DNA of 64,000 bases from Sipunculus nudus (taxonomy: Eukaryota; Annelida; Sipuncula; Golfingiida; Sipunculidae): contig CM049313.1 in the NCBI GenBank assembly GCA_026874595.1, positions 11,035,508 through 11,099,507 of the forward strand, written 5' to 3'. Both the position numbers and the translations under genes were made by a program. The notes beneath the pieces are model-generated. The model made no database searches. It saw nothing but the letters and a program-made list of their open reading frames with translations, and was not told the DNA's origin. Below, one piece after another: positions 54,125 to 64,000 of the stretch (its first letter is position 1; each line of letters begins with the position of its first letter).

Positions 54125-57068
54125 ATATATGTAAACTGTATTTTGTTAACATTATATTGTCAAATCAAATTAAATTTTCACGTGTCATGGTCATGATGAG
54201 TGGTGTTAACTTGTCACAGTTATATTGGATGTTGTTAACTTGTTATATAGTTACATTGTGTGTCGTTATCATGCCGTTAGCATGTTATATGTTGTTAACT
54301 CGTGGTGTTCGTATTGGTTTCAATATATTATGGATGTTGTTAACATGTGGCATGTTATTTACCTCGTCGTTCACACGTGGTAGCCATATTGGGTTTTGTT
54401 AACATGTGTTAGTAATATTGAATGTTGTTCAATATTGTTGTTGTTAACATTTCCTAGTTATATAGGAGTAATTAAATACTGGATGATAAAAATATGTCAT
54501 AGTTATATGGAATATTGTTGAGTACTGGTAGTGGTTTGATGTTATTAAAATATTGGACGATTTTAACATTTGGCAGTCATATTGGCTGGTGTTATTTTGT
54601 GGCTGTCATACTACATGTTGCAGATATGGGGTAGTCATGGTGGATATATTGTTAACATGTTATAGTCAAACTGGATGTTGTTACCATGTGGTAGTCGGCA
54701 TTTTGTTAGCATGTATGTAGTATAGTAAAACTGGATGTTGTTAGCATGTGGTATAGTCAAACTGGATTTTGTTAGCATGAAATAAAGTCAAGCTGAATGT
54801 TGTTACCCTAGACAAACTGGTAGACAAACTGGATGCTGTTACCCTGTGGTAGACAAACTGGATGTTGTAACCCTGTGGTAGTCAAACTGCATGTTGTTTC
54901 CCTGTGTAGTCAGTCTGGACGTTGTTACCCTGTGGTAGACAAACTGGATGTTGTTACCCTGTGGTAGACAAACTGGATGCTGTTACCCTATGGTAGACAA
55001 ACTTGATGCTGTTACACTGTGGTAGTCAAACTGCATGTTGTTTCCCTGTGTATTCAGTCTGGATGTTGTTACCTTGTGGTAGACAGACTGGATGTTGTTA
55101 CCTTGTGGTAGACAAACTGGATGTTGTTACCCTGTGATGTAGACAAACTGGATGCTGTCACCCTGTGGTAGACAAACTGGATGCAGGTACCCTGTGGTAG
55201 TCAAACTGCATGTTGTTTCCCTGTGTAGTCAGTCTGGATGTTGTTACCCTGTGGTAGACAAACTGGATGTTGTTACCCTGTGGTAGACAAACTGGATGTT
55301 GTTACCCTATGGTAGACAAACTTGATGCTGTCACCCTGTGGTAGACAAACTAGATGCAGGTACCCTGTGGTAGTCAAACTACATGTTGTTACCCTGTGTG
55401 AGACAAGCTGGATGTTGTTACCCTATGGTAGACAAACTGGATGCTGTCACCCTGTGGTAGACAAACTGGATCCAGGTAACCTGTGGTAGTCAAACTACAT
55501 GTTGTTTCCCTGTGTAGTCAGTCTGAATGTTGTTATCCTGTGGTAGACAAACTGGATGTTGTTACCCTGTGGTAGACAAACTGGATGTTGTTACCCTGTG
55601 GTAGACAAAGTGGATGCTGTCACCCTGTGGTAGACAAACTGGATGCAGGTACCCTGTGGTAGTCAAACTACATGTTTTTTTCATTGTGTAGTCAGTCTGG
55701 ATGTTGTTAACCTGTGGTAGACAAACTGGATGTTGTTATCCTGAGGTTGACAAACTGGATGTTGTTAACCTGTGGTAGACAAACTAGATGTTGTATCCTG
55801 CGGTAGACAAACTGGATGTTGTTATTCTGTGGTAGACAAACTGGATGTTGTTACCGTGTGGTAGACAAACTGGATGTTGTTACCCTGTAGTAGACAAACT
55901 AAATGCTGTTACCCTGTGGTAGACAAACTGGATGTTGTTACCCTATGATAGACAAACTGGATGCTGTCACCCTGTGGTAGACAAACTGGATGCAGGTACC
56001 CTGTGGTAGTCAAACTACATGTTGTTACACTGTGTAGTCAGTCTGGATGTTGTTTCCATGTGTATTCAGTCTGGATGTTGTTACCTTGTGGTAGACAGAC
56101 TGGATGTTGTTACCTTGTGGTAGACAGACTGGATGTTGTTACCCTGTGGTAGACAAACTGGATGCTGTCACCCTGTGGTAGACAAACTGGATGCAGGTAC
56201 CCTGTGGTAGTCAAACTGCATGCTGTTTCCCTGAGTAGTCAGTCTGGATGTTGTTACCCTGTGGTAGACAAACTGGATGTTGTTACCCTGTGGTAGACAA
56301 ACTGGATGTTGTTACCCTGTGGTAGACAAAGTGGATGCTGTCACCCTGTGGTAGACAAACTAGATGCAGGTACCCTGTGGTAGTCAAACTACATGTTGTT
56401 TCCCTGTGGTAGACAAACTGGATGTTGTTAACCTGTGGTAGACAAACTTGATGTTGTTACCCTATGGTAGACAAACTGGATGCTGTCACCCTGTGGTAGA
56501 CAAACTGGATGCAGGTACCCTGTGGTTGTCAAACTACATGTTGTTTCCCTGTGAAGTCAGTCTGGATGTTGTTAACCTGTGGTAGACAAACTGGATGTTG
56601 TTACTCTGTGGTAGACAAACTGGATGTTGTTACCCTGTGGTAGACAAACTGGATGTTGTTACCCTGTGGTAGACAAACTACATGTTGTTACCCTGTGGTA
56701 GACAAACTGGATGTTGTTTACCTGTGGTAGACAAACTGGATGTTGTTACCCTGTGGTCGACAAACTGGATGCTGTCACCCTGTGGTAGACAAACTGGATG
56801 CAGGTACCCTGTGGTAGTCAAACTACATGTTGTTTCCCTGTGTAGTCAGTCTTGATGTTGTTAACCTGTGGTAGACAAACTGGATGTTGTTACCCTGTGG
56901 TAGACAAATTGGATGCTGTCACCCTGTGGTAGACAAACTGGATGCAGGTACCCTGTGGTAGACAAACTGGATGTTGTTACCCTGTGGTAGACAAACTGGA
57001 TGCTGTTACCCTGTAGTAGACAAACTGGATGCTGTTACCCTGTGGTAGACAAACTGGATTTTGTTAGC
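54125..57068 (+). repeat. 29-bp satellite, about 100 units with higher-order structure
   Basis: Unit ggatgttgttaccctgtggt plus agacaaact (29 bp). From about 54.8 to 57.07 kb the units are well conserved; from 54.1 to 54.8 kb they are strongly degenerate and AT-richer. Variant units (gcaggtaccctg; tagtcagtct; ctgtcaccctg) recur in blocks. The gcaggt variant sits near 55180, 55353, 55470, 55642, 55988, 56191, 56363, 56508, 56798 and 56941, all spaced by multiples of 29. The right edge is abrupt. Confidence 0.95.
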
Positions 57069-57780
57069 ATCTTTCTCCACCCACTTTTTATTATGATAAA
57101 TGTAATCATCACCCTGCTATTCAGAAAGTATGATTTAAACACTGCAAATAAAATATTTATCAATAATTAGAATGAGATACTGTTGTTACATTTCTGCCTT
57201 TCTGCATGATCATTTTTAATGGAGCAATGAGACATTTATAAAAAAATATAGATTTATAAAAAAAACTTGCCCTATACGTCTTTGAGTCAACCCTCGCTCC
57301 CCCACTCACCCTTGAAGATGAAATGACGCCACAGGGTCCCATTTAGCGTTGTTATTGTTCATGGAAAAATACATGGCAGTAATATTGGTTAACCCTAACA
57401 CCGTGTAAAGTGTTGCGCAATTTTATAAACAAAAAAATAATTGGTAGTAAAACATCATTATGACAGCATGAAGTCTTATTTAATATCAAAATAATTGCTT
57501 GATACATGTTGTCCTCGTATGATTTGTGTTGTATCAGACAAAAATAGGTATATCCATACATATAAAAGAAACATTTAATTCTCAGCCTCTTATTATTCAG
57601 GAAATAGATACAGCCAAACATGTATTAAATGTATTGTATTGTGACAATAATATATCTTGTGCATCGCTGTAAATATTTTGAAATTGGTATTGTGCTAGAA
57701 GTTGACCGATAATTTCACAAAATTGATATGGTAATGCTAAGTGGCCAATAAGCATGGTTTATATATATGTATATATATAA

Positions 57781-57826
<46 letters not shown>

Positions 57827-59654
57827 TTATATATATATATACAGAATGTATATATATATAATGAATGCTCTATTTATATCGAAGCAAACACATTTATATA
57901 AATATATATTGTAAATATACTGCATTTTGCTATATTTTCAATAGGTTCAAATTATTTTTACCGGAAACGGAGAGCACGTGGACCTGCACATAATTATAGC
58001 AACCTTCTGATTAGGGCCCACAATTGTGCTGGCAACCAATCTATATATTTCTTGATTACAGTCAATTACAAGATGGAAAACAATTTTGTGCGGGGTTACC
58101 TAGTGATGAATGGAATGCAGTTGCAAACAAAGATTTTGGCATGTGTCTTTTCATAAGAACAAAACTTTAAGTTACTAGAAAGCAGTATAAATTAACTGGT
58201 TAACGCTCAGTAAAGGGTGCTGGTATTTGAAGGTTTATAAGGTTGACTGAAAATTGTACCAAAAAGGATTCAAGCGCCTGTGCTATCAAGCGAGTACCAC
58301 CATTCTCCACCAGAGTTCTCTCCACTTGGGGCAAAAAAAAAACCACTTCGATGAAAGTGCCATGGCATGCACCCGGTTTCACCAGAATCTTTTAAAAGAA
58401 TAAACGTGGACAAATATTTTCTGAAAAGGGCTTACTTTGGCATCTCCCTATTGTTGCTCATAGCAAACGGTCATGAAATATGGCGAAGAACTGATATTAA
58501 ATATTTACTCATATTACACCAAACTATATATAAGCGTATAATTTTGACTGCCGAAATGTAAAGAAATCCTTCCATCAACCAAAATTTAGCCCAATTTAAT
58601 CTTTTTATAGGGCAGGGTCTATATAATAATAATGAGTCCGATTAAATCGGGCTAACCAATACTATATGACACGTGTTGTAACGCAAGGACATCATACCTG
58701 TGTACTTTAGGAACTGACAGTATTTCAAACTGGCATGTCTAGTGCTGATTACGCAATGTTTACTTTTCATGTCAGACAACATGAAGCGAATCAGTGACTG
58801 AAACTAGAAGACATTCTGGGAACTGTTACCAATGATGACATAGTGGTATAGTTCATAAGCATGATACAATGAAACTCCGATAAAACGATAACCTCTCGAT
58901 CAGATAAACGAAGCCGTGTTTGCGGATTGACTGTGTTAGGCACAAGATGCTAGGATGAACCCCAAACAGAGGCGTAATTTGTATATGACGGGGCCAGGTT
59001 TTGGGGATTTGTTAAGAGGTTTTTTAAGCATACATTGAAATTAAAGCATATAATGAAGCAACTATGCATTTTTCACCTTTATACGGTGATGATGATGAAA
59101 AAAGAAAAAGCTGAATACTATGTGTAAAATGTTTTTCCAGTGTATAAAATCGTCTGCGCAATATCTGTAAAATGTACAGGTCACACAAGCCCCAGCCCCA
59201 CAAGAAATGGGACCCTTCGCTTCCGCTGGTCGCTTGACCTGTAACAAACCAAGGCCTAAGACCAAATAGTTAAATTTAATTATTAGTATCTCAGGCACCG
59301 AAGGCGTTGATTTTTACCTATTTTGTTCCGACGTAATTCCTATTTTGAATTAAGTAGAAATTTGCCGATTTTGAGCTGCAGCTACTCAGATATTTCTTTC
59401 AAGAAAAAAATTGACACCGAAAAATTCCGTTTGGTTATGATGTCCTATTACCTGTTCCGCAAACAATAAAACTGTCAACTTCATGTTGTCTCCTTACCAT
59501 ATAAATTTCTCTTTTTTCGAAATTAATAATTGAAATGTAATAAAATTTTACCCTGCTTTCTGATAAAAAGTGTCCCAGAACTCGAGCTTTTCTTCAGTCT
59601 ATAACTGGTCGCTGTGCTACAGAGGTTTAAGTTAGCCTGGCGTTCAGAGTTCGT
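57069..59654. other. Intergenic, no gene seen
   Basis: AT-rich DNA between the satellite and Yellow-like gene B. Includes a palindromic TA block at 57760-57845. The frames are short and unsupported. The last part is the presumed 3' UTR of gene B. Confidence 0.6.
57760..57845. repeat. Palindromic (TA)n block
   Basis: A TA tract flanked by aaatgtatata on the left and tatacattta on the right, so the whole block is nearly self-complementary. Confidence 0.85.
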
Positions 59655-60625
59655 TCAGAAGAACCAAGTGAAGCCGATGAGAAGGTTAGAAGTTATCATA
59701 AAAAGTAGGCCAAACGAGGACTTGTTCTCAGCTCCGGAAACGATGCGCTCAATGTAGGAGGTATCATCAACATAAATGCGGATGATTCTAAAATTGTCTT
59801 CTGAGTAGTCAAGTTCATTGTTTCGGAACAGCGGTAGACGGACCGCAGTGACCCACAACCACCCGTTCTCCAAAGCGAACGTGTCCGGCCAAACCATGTT
59901 GTCGTCGTCATGCAGTAGCGGTCTGACTGTATCCATGGGAATCTTGTCTAATGTTCCATATCGCATATCAGTCTCGTATTCCCACGCATATACGGCATTT
60001 AAACTGAGTGCCCCGTAATACAACCTCTTCCTTCCCATAATCATTCCGTCTGTTTGAGACTTTTTGGCTCCCAGATTGCGTATGTATTGACCGAGGTCTG
60101 TACTACCGCTTTCACTGGCGACCGGTGTCGGGATTTGGTACAAGTTCAAGCCACCAAGTGGACAGTAAAACAATTGACTACGATCGGGCGACAGGGCTAT
60201 ACCGTCCACTGCAACTGGCGAGGGGTAGACCTTACCGTTTATCGTGATATTTTGGTTGTTGGGATCGGGGTGCATGCTGGAATGCTCCAGTCGATGGGCT
60301 GATACTTTTTTCATGTTATAAACCACTATACCACCTTTATGCCCGTTTGGCCCATCCCCCACGTCACTAATGTAAACGAATTCGTTGATCGAATCCACAA
60401 CTAAGTCATTGAGGAAATTCTTGTTCCAATTAACTACATCTCGCCCAAACTTGTAGTTTACTTCAATTTTGTTTTTCTCCATGTTCCAAGCGCGCAGTCT
60501 CGGGGGACAGGGATTCTGTGTATCAGCATCCCATGTGTACAAACGTCCAGTGTCGATAATCCACATGAGCCCAGTAGCGGGGTCGATCTCCATGCTCTGA
60601 GTAAACTGGAAATAGTCGCAGTCCT
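59655..60625 (-). CDS. Yellow/MRJP-family protein B, last exon, probable GPI anchor
   Basis: Minus-strand exon (acceptor tatcacttcag, phase 1) encoding 322 residues and a TGA stop. It aligns with exon 2 of gene A almost end to end: DCDYFQFTQSMEIDP, MWIIDTGRLYTWD, NDLVVDSINEFVYISDV, DGIALSPDRSQLFYCPLGG, KKSQTDGMIMGRK, LNAVYAWEY, LPLFRNNEL. Unlike A it continues with SGAENKSS and a hydrophobic end, FGLLFMITSNLLIGFTWFF, as in a GPI-attachment signal (small residues, short polar spacer, about 19 hydrophobic residues). No matching exon 1 with signal peptide was found up to 64000, so the gene is 5'-partial here with an intron of at least 3.3 kb. Confidence 0.9.
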
Positions 60626-61929
60626 CTGAAGTGATACAGAATACGGTGAAAACGACATAATAGAATAAAATTAAATGAAAGAATGGAAATGAATACAACA
60701 CAATGTATTTGAAATGAATAGAATAAAATAGAAACAAGGGACCTATGGGTCACGACGCTCAGCTGTTATATATGATAAAAAAATATTATTTAGAAATGAG
60801 TCACATGCTGGTTTTGTGTGGTAATAAATATAAGCTGTATTATGAGTTGTTGTTGTTGTTTAGCTTATGTATGATTTTGATAGTACCTATGGAGACAGGG
60901 AAGAGGATTGATTTCATTTATTTTATTAACAAATGGAGTACTATTGTCACACAGATTTTGACTTGGCCATATAACTTATAAGCAGAACATATAATATAAG
61001 AGTTTAACTATTTATTTTAAAAAATTACAAATATTGTCCCAAATATAATTTTTATTAAAAATAATAAGAGAATCATATGATTTATTAAAATGAAATATAA
61101 CTGATATGATTATTAAAATAATATTAAAGAATATATTCATGAATGCATTCATGAATACATTTTGAAAGTATTTGCACGAGTATTCATATACTTTCATTTT
61201 TACCTGAATTCTCATTCTTTATGCAAGAAATTTTATAATGAGTACATAATCATATTTGTATTTAAATACAATTACAAAGTATTCACACCATGTCTGGTAT
61301 TTATTCAGTTTTCACCAAACAATGATGTTGAGAATCCAGAATATACAAAATTCACACATTTAAATAATGATCATAAGTACCTGGTTTTATGGCTTTTATT
61401 TATATTAAAAAATAACTGTAAAAAATTCATTTTGGACTCATTTCACATCAATGTACACACTAGACACAGTAGGAATCTAGATTAATATTATCAACTGCAT
61501 CTTTGTCTATCATTAATTTCCTTCATATAATCCCTAATGATTAGTATTGAATAATATGATTTACTTCTTTATTATTAAAATTGAACTGAAAAATGCCTGG
61601 TGTTGTTTGGAATATGTGACATTCTACCCATCGATACAAGATTCTTATATCATCAGTAACTGCAAGTTAATTTCCTGTTATTATAAACTAACAAATTCTT
61701 TTTCTATTTTTCTTTAATTTGTTATTAAACACCAATAAAAATTTATTAATTTATTGTTTATTGTTATGTTGTTGGATAAAACTACTAGATGAGTTGGGTT
61801 GGACACCTGGATCAACTGTGGCTGGCCTTAAGCTGCCTGGATTCTCGCCTCAAGCGTGCATAATTTGATGAAAGGTCAACAAGGTCAACATACAGGTGAC
61901 TCAAGAGGGGCTGGAGAGAGCCAAAGTCT
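60626..61929 (-). other. Intron of Yellow-like gene B (part)
   Basis: Very AT-rich. No exon 1 homologue is seen on the minus strand. Confidence 0.55.
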
Positions 61930-62540
61930 GACAGGGTCTCATAAAAATCATTAATAAAAGCTACAATTTTTGGCCAATTTTTTTCAGCTTTCTAAAATAA
62001 AAAAGCTGAAATCCTTATGTGTGCATGATATGAAAATTATATCAACAGTGCTCACAGGAACCAAATGTGCCATGGTCACAGTTTGGCAAAATTTAAGGTA
62101 CTAATTTTATATTTATACTAATAACTTATAAAATTTGAAAAATTCAGAACTAATTTTGGGTATTCAATTGAATCTTGATTAAATAATGTTACATCCCTGA
62201 CAAAAAAATCTCCAGCTTCAGCAATGCCCTTGTTAAGCGAGTAAATATATTTCTTGATTTTTTACAAAGTGCATTATGTTTGGGCCCATAACTTAAAACA
62301 ATTACGCAATACTGACATCATTCTGGCATAGAGAATGAAAAATATGTATATTATTTATGATTAGTCAGATCAGTGGTTTTGATATTAGGCAGTCTTGAAG
62401 TGTAAAAATGGGTTTTTAATGGAAAAATGAAGTTTTTCATTAATATCTTGAAGGTATTAAGTCCTAGTGACCGAATTCTTGGCATGGTAGGGGATTTTGG
62501 AGACATCTAACTGTATGCCGTATTTAAGGAACTTAGAGCT
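61930..62540 (+). repeat. Dispersed element family X, copy 2
   Basis: Begins near taaaagctacaatttttggc, includes the core gtttggcaaaatttaaggta and ends catctaactgtatgccgta. Best-preserved partner of the copy at 50.5 kb. Confidence 0.8.
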
Positions 62541-62599
62541 GAAGCTGGGGAGCTGAGCTCTTGCAAACTGCATAACACTAGCTTGATGTAAACAATATG

Positions 62600-62860
62600 T
62601 TACATGGTGCTTGAAAACTTGATTAAAATCTACAGTTTTTGATCAACTGGTTTCAAATTTTTGGTGTAAACAGTTGGAATGCTAACAAAAACATGCTGTG
62701 AAAATTACATCCACAGTACGTACAGGAAAAAAACGTGCCATGGTCAAAGTTGGGCAAAATTTAAGGTACGAATTTTTTATTTTAATTTATATTTTAAAAA
62801 ATTTAAAAGATTCTACAAGTTTTATAAATTTGTATTAAAAAAAACACTGAAAATATAAGT
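62600..62860 (+). repeat. Dispersed element family X, copy 3 (truncated)
   Basis: Starts catggtgcttgaaaacttga and shares ccatggtcaaagttgggcaa and aatttaaggta, then loses similarity in an A/T-rich stretch. Confidence 0.75.
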
Positions 62861-63584
62861 TAAAATATTAGAATTCTTAGTTGCAATCATTATACATCCA
62901 GAGTGTAGCTCATATTGGGTCATATTATGCATACACATATATTTTTATTATTTTTAAATCACAAATTTTTAAACTGAATTTAAAAAAAATAATGCCACAA
63001 CATGGCATCTACAAGATTATTCCTTGAATCACTATTAAAAAGTTTTGCACATTGGAGTTTTCAGTACATGCTTAATCTTATTCACCAAAATAAAATAAGA
63101 TTCTGTAAATTTGGTAAAATAAAAACATCTTTTCAAATAAAGTATACACACTGTTGGTTGAATGAGGGACAAACAATATCATTATGCTAATTACAATCTA
63201 AGCTTTAATTTATTCCTGGAAATAATAGTCAATTTCACACCTGGTGAAGTTTTTACTCTTCTCAAGGAAGGAATTACTTGTCTGATGAACATCCACACTT
63301 TCATAGCAATACACCACTTTGTGGACACAATTAAATGTGCACTTTAATCATTGTAACCCTGGTGGTAAATACAAAATCTAAAATGTAGCATAGCCAAGAA
63401 TAAAATGAAATAGAGAAAGTTATAACATTCATCTAGTTAATGCATCATCTAGGGGGGTGTGTGCAGGGCAGAGGAGAAGCCTGCTAGTAGTGGCCCAGCT
63501 GAGCCAAGACAAGCTGCCTGGGGTGGGTTACATAATGCAACTGAAGGCTTTACTACTAGGTGGGCTAGATGTAAACAACACTTG

Positions 63585-64000
63585 ACATGGTGTATGAAAA
63601 CTTGAATAAAAGCTACTCTTTTCAATCAATTCCTTTGAAATTTCAGATTTAAAAAGATTAAATCCTTATGTATATATGCTGTGAAAATTAAATCAACAGT
63701 GCTTACAGAAAAAAAAGTGCCATTGCCAAAGTTGGACAAAATTTAGGGTACTGATTTTTTATTTAAGCTAATAACTTGAAAAATTTGCAAAATTCAGATC
63801 TAATTTTGGGTAAACAATCGAATCTTGATTAAATAAAGTTATATTCCTGAAAAAAGTCTCCAGCTTCAGCAATTCTCATCTTAGGTGAGTAAATATATTT
63901 CTTGATTTTTAAAAAAGTGCATTATGTTTGGGCCCATAACTTAAAAAAACATACGCAATACTGACATCATTTCTGGCATGTATAGAAAAATATGTATAAT
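63585..64000 (+). repeat. Dispersed element family X, copy 4 (cut by window end)
   Basis: Starts catggtgtatgaaaacttga, contains the attaaataaagttatattcc and gcattatgtttgggcccata cores and runs off the window. The 62.9-63.58 kb gap before it holds no recognised feature. Confidence 0.8.

Noticed and set aside
54125-57068. CRISPR-like regular array
   Set aside because: Units of 29 bp are contiguous with no unique spacers, and the context is animal DNA; it is a satellite.
60626-64000. Exon 1 of Yellow-like gene B
   Set aside because: Searched the minus strand for the signal peptide and the YPDWEWQ-type ending; not found, so it must lie beyond the window or be lost.

Overview
This is eukaryotic, animal nuclear DNA. 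It is AT-rich, with introns of 0.4-2.6 kb, GT-AG splicing and a high load of tandem and dispersed repeats. The proteins point to a non-vertebrate animal. One gene is an ATP8B-class P4-ATPase close to vertebrate ATP8B2/ATP8B4, and two are Yellow/major-royal-jelly-protein (MRJP) family genes, a family known from insects but patchy elsewhere (lancelets among others). I cannot fix the species. Minisatellites at exon-intron junctions recall what has been described in amphioxus, while the AT-richness and Helitron-like tandem-repeat elements also fit molluscs or brachiopods.

Layout. (1) 0.6-23.6 kb, plus strand: the 3' two thirds of an ATP8B-type flippase gene, 16 recognisable exons covering the P domain, N domain and membrane segments M5-M10, ending with the ATP8B C-terminal regulatory motif. 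The 5' part lies outside the window. Three 84-bp exons (13202, 15588, 18281) encode alternative versions of membrane helix M6 and look like a mutually exclusive cassette. Three introns start with tandem arrays whose unit carries a copy of the 5' splice site, and one intron uses a GC-AG pair. (2) 23.6-36 kb: gene-poor DNA with one candidate plus-strand exon (about 30.5-30.95 kb), retroelement debris, a Helitron-like element with 180-bp tandem repeats (33.1-34.5 kb) and a 280-bp tandem array rich in a GTGGCGCCAC palindrome (34.5-35.5 kb). (3) 36.2-40.7 kb, minus strand: a candidate exon of unknown function, then a complete two-exon secreted Yellow/MRJP gene. (4) 41-59 kb: repeats, including a pair of ~580-bp inverted copies 4.3 kb apart, decayed LINE fragments, (TA)n tracts, poly-G/poly-C tracts and a 2.9-kb 29-bp satellite. 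(5) 59.7-60.6 kb, minus strand: the last exon of a second Yellow/MRJP gene, whose product ends in a hydrophobic tail that looks like a GPI-anchor signal. (6) 61.9-64 kb: repeated copies of an unnamed dispersed element.

The flippase and the two Yellow-like genes are functionally unrelated as far as can be seen. The Yellow genes are same-strand paralogues sharing one intron position and phase, so they arose by tandem duplication. All calls come from reading translations and motifs by eye; no database search was run.
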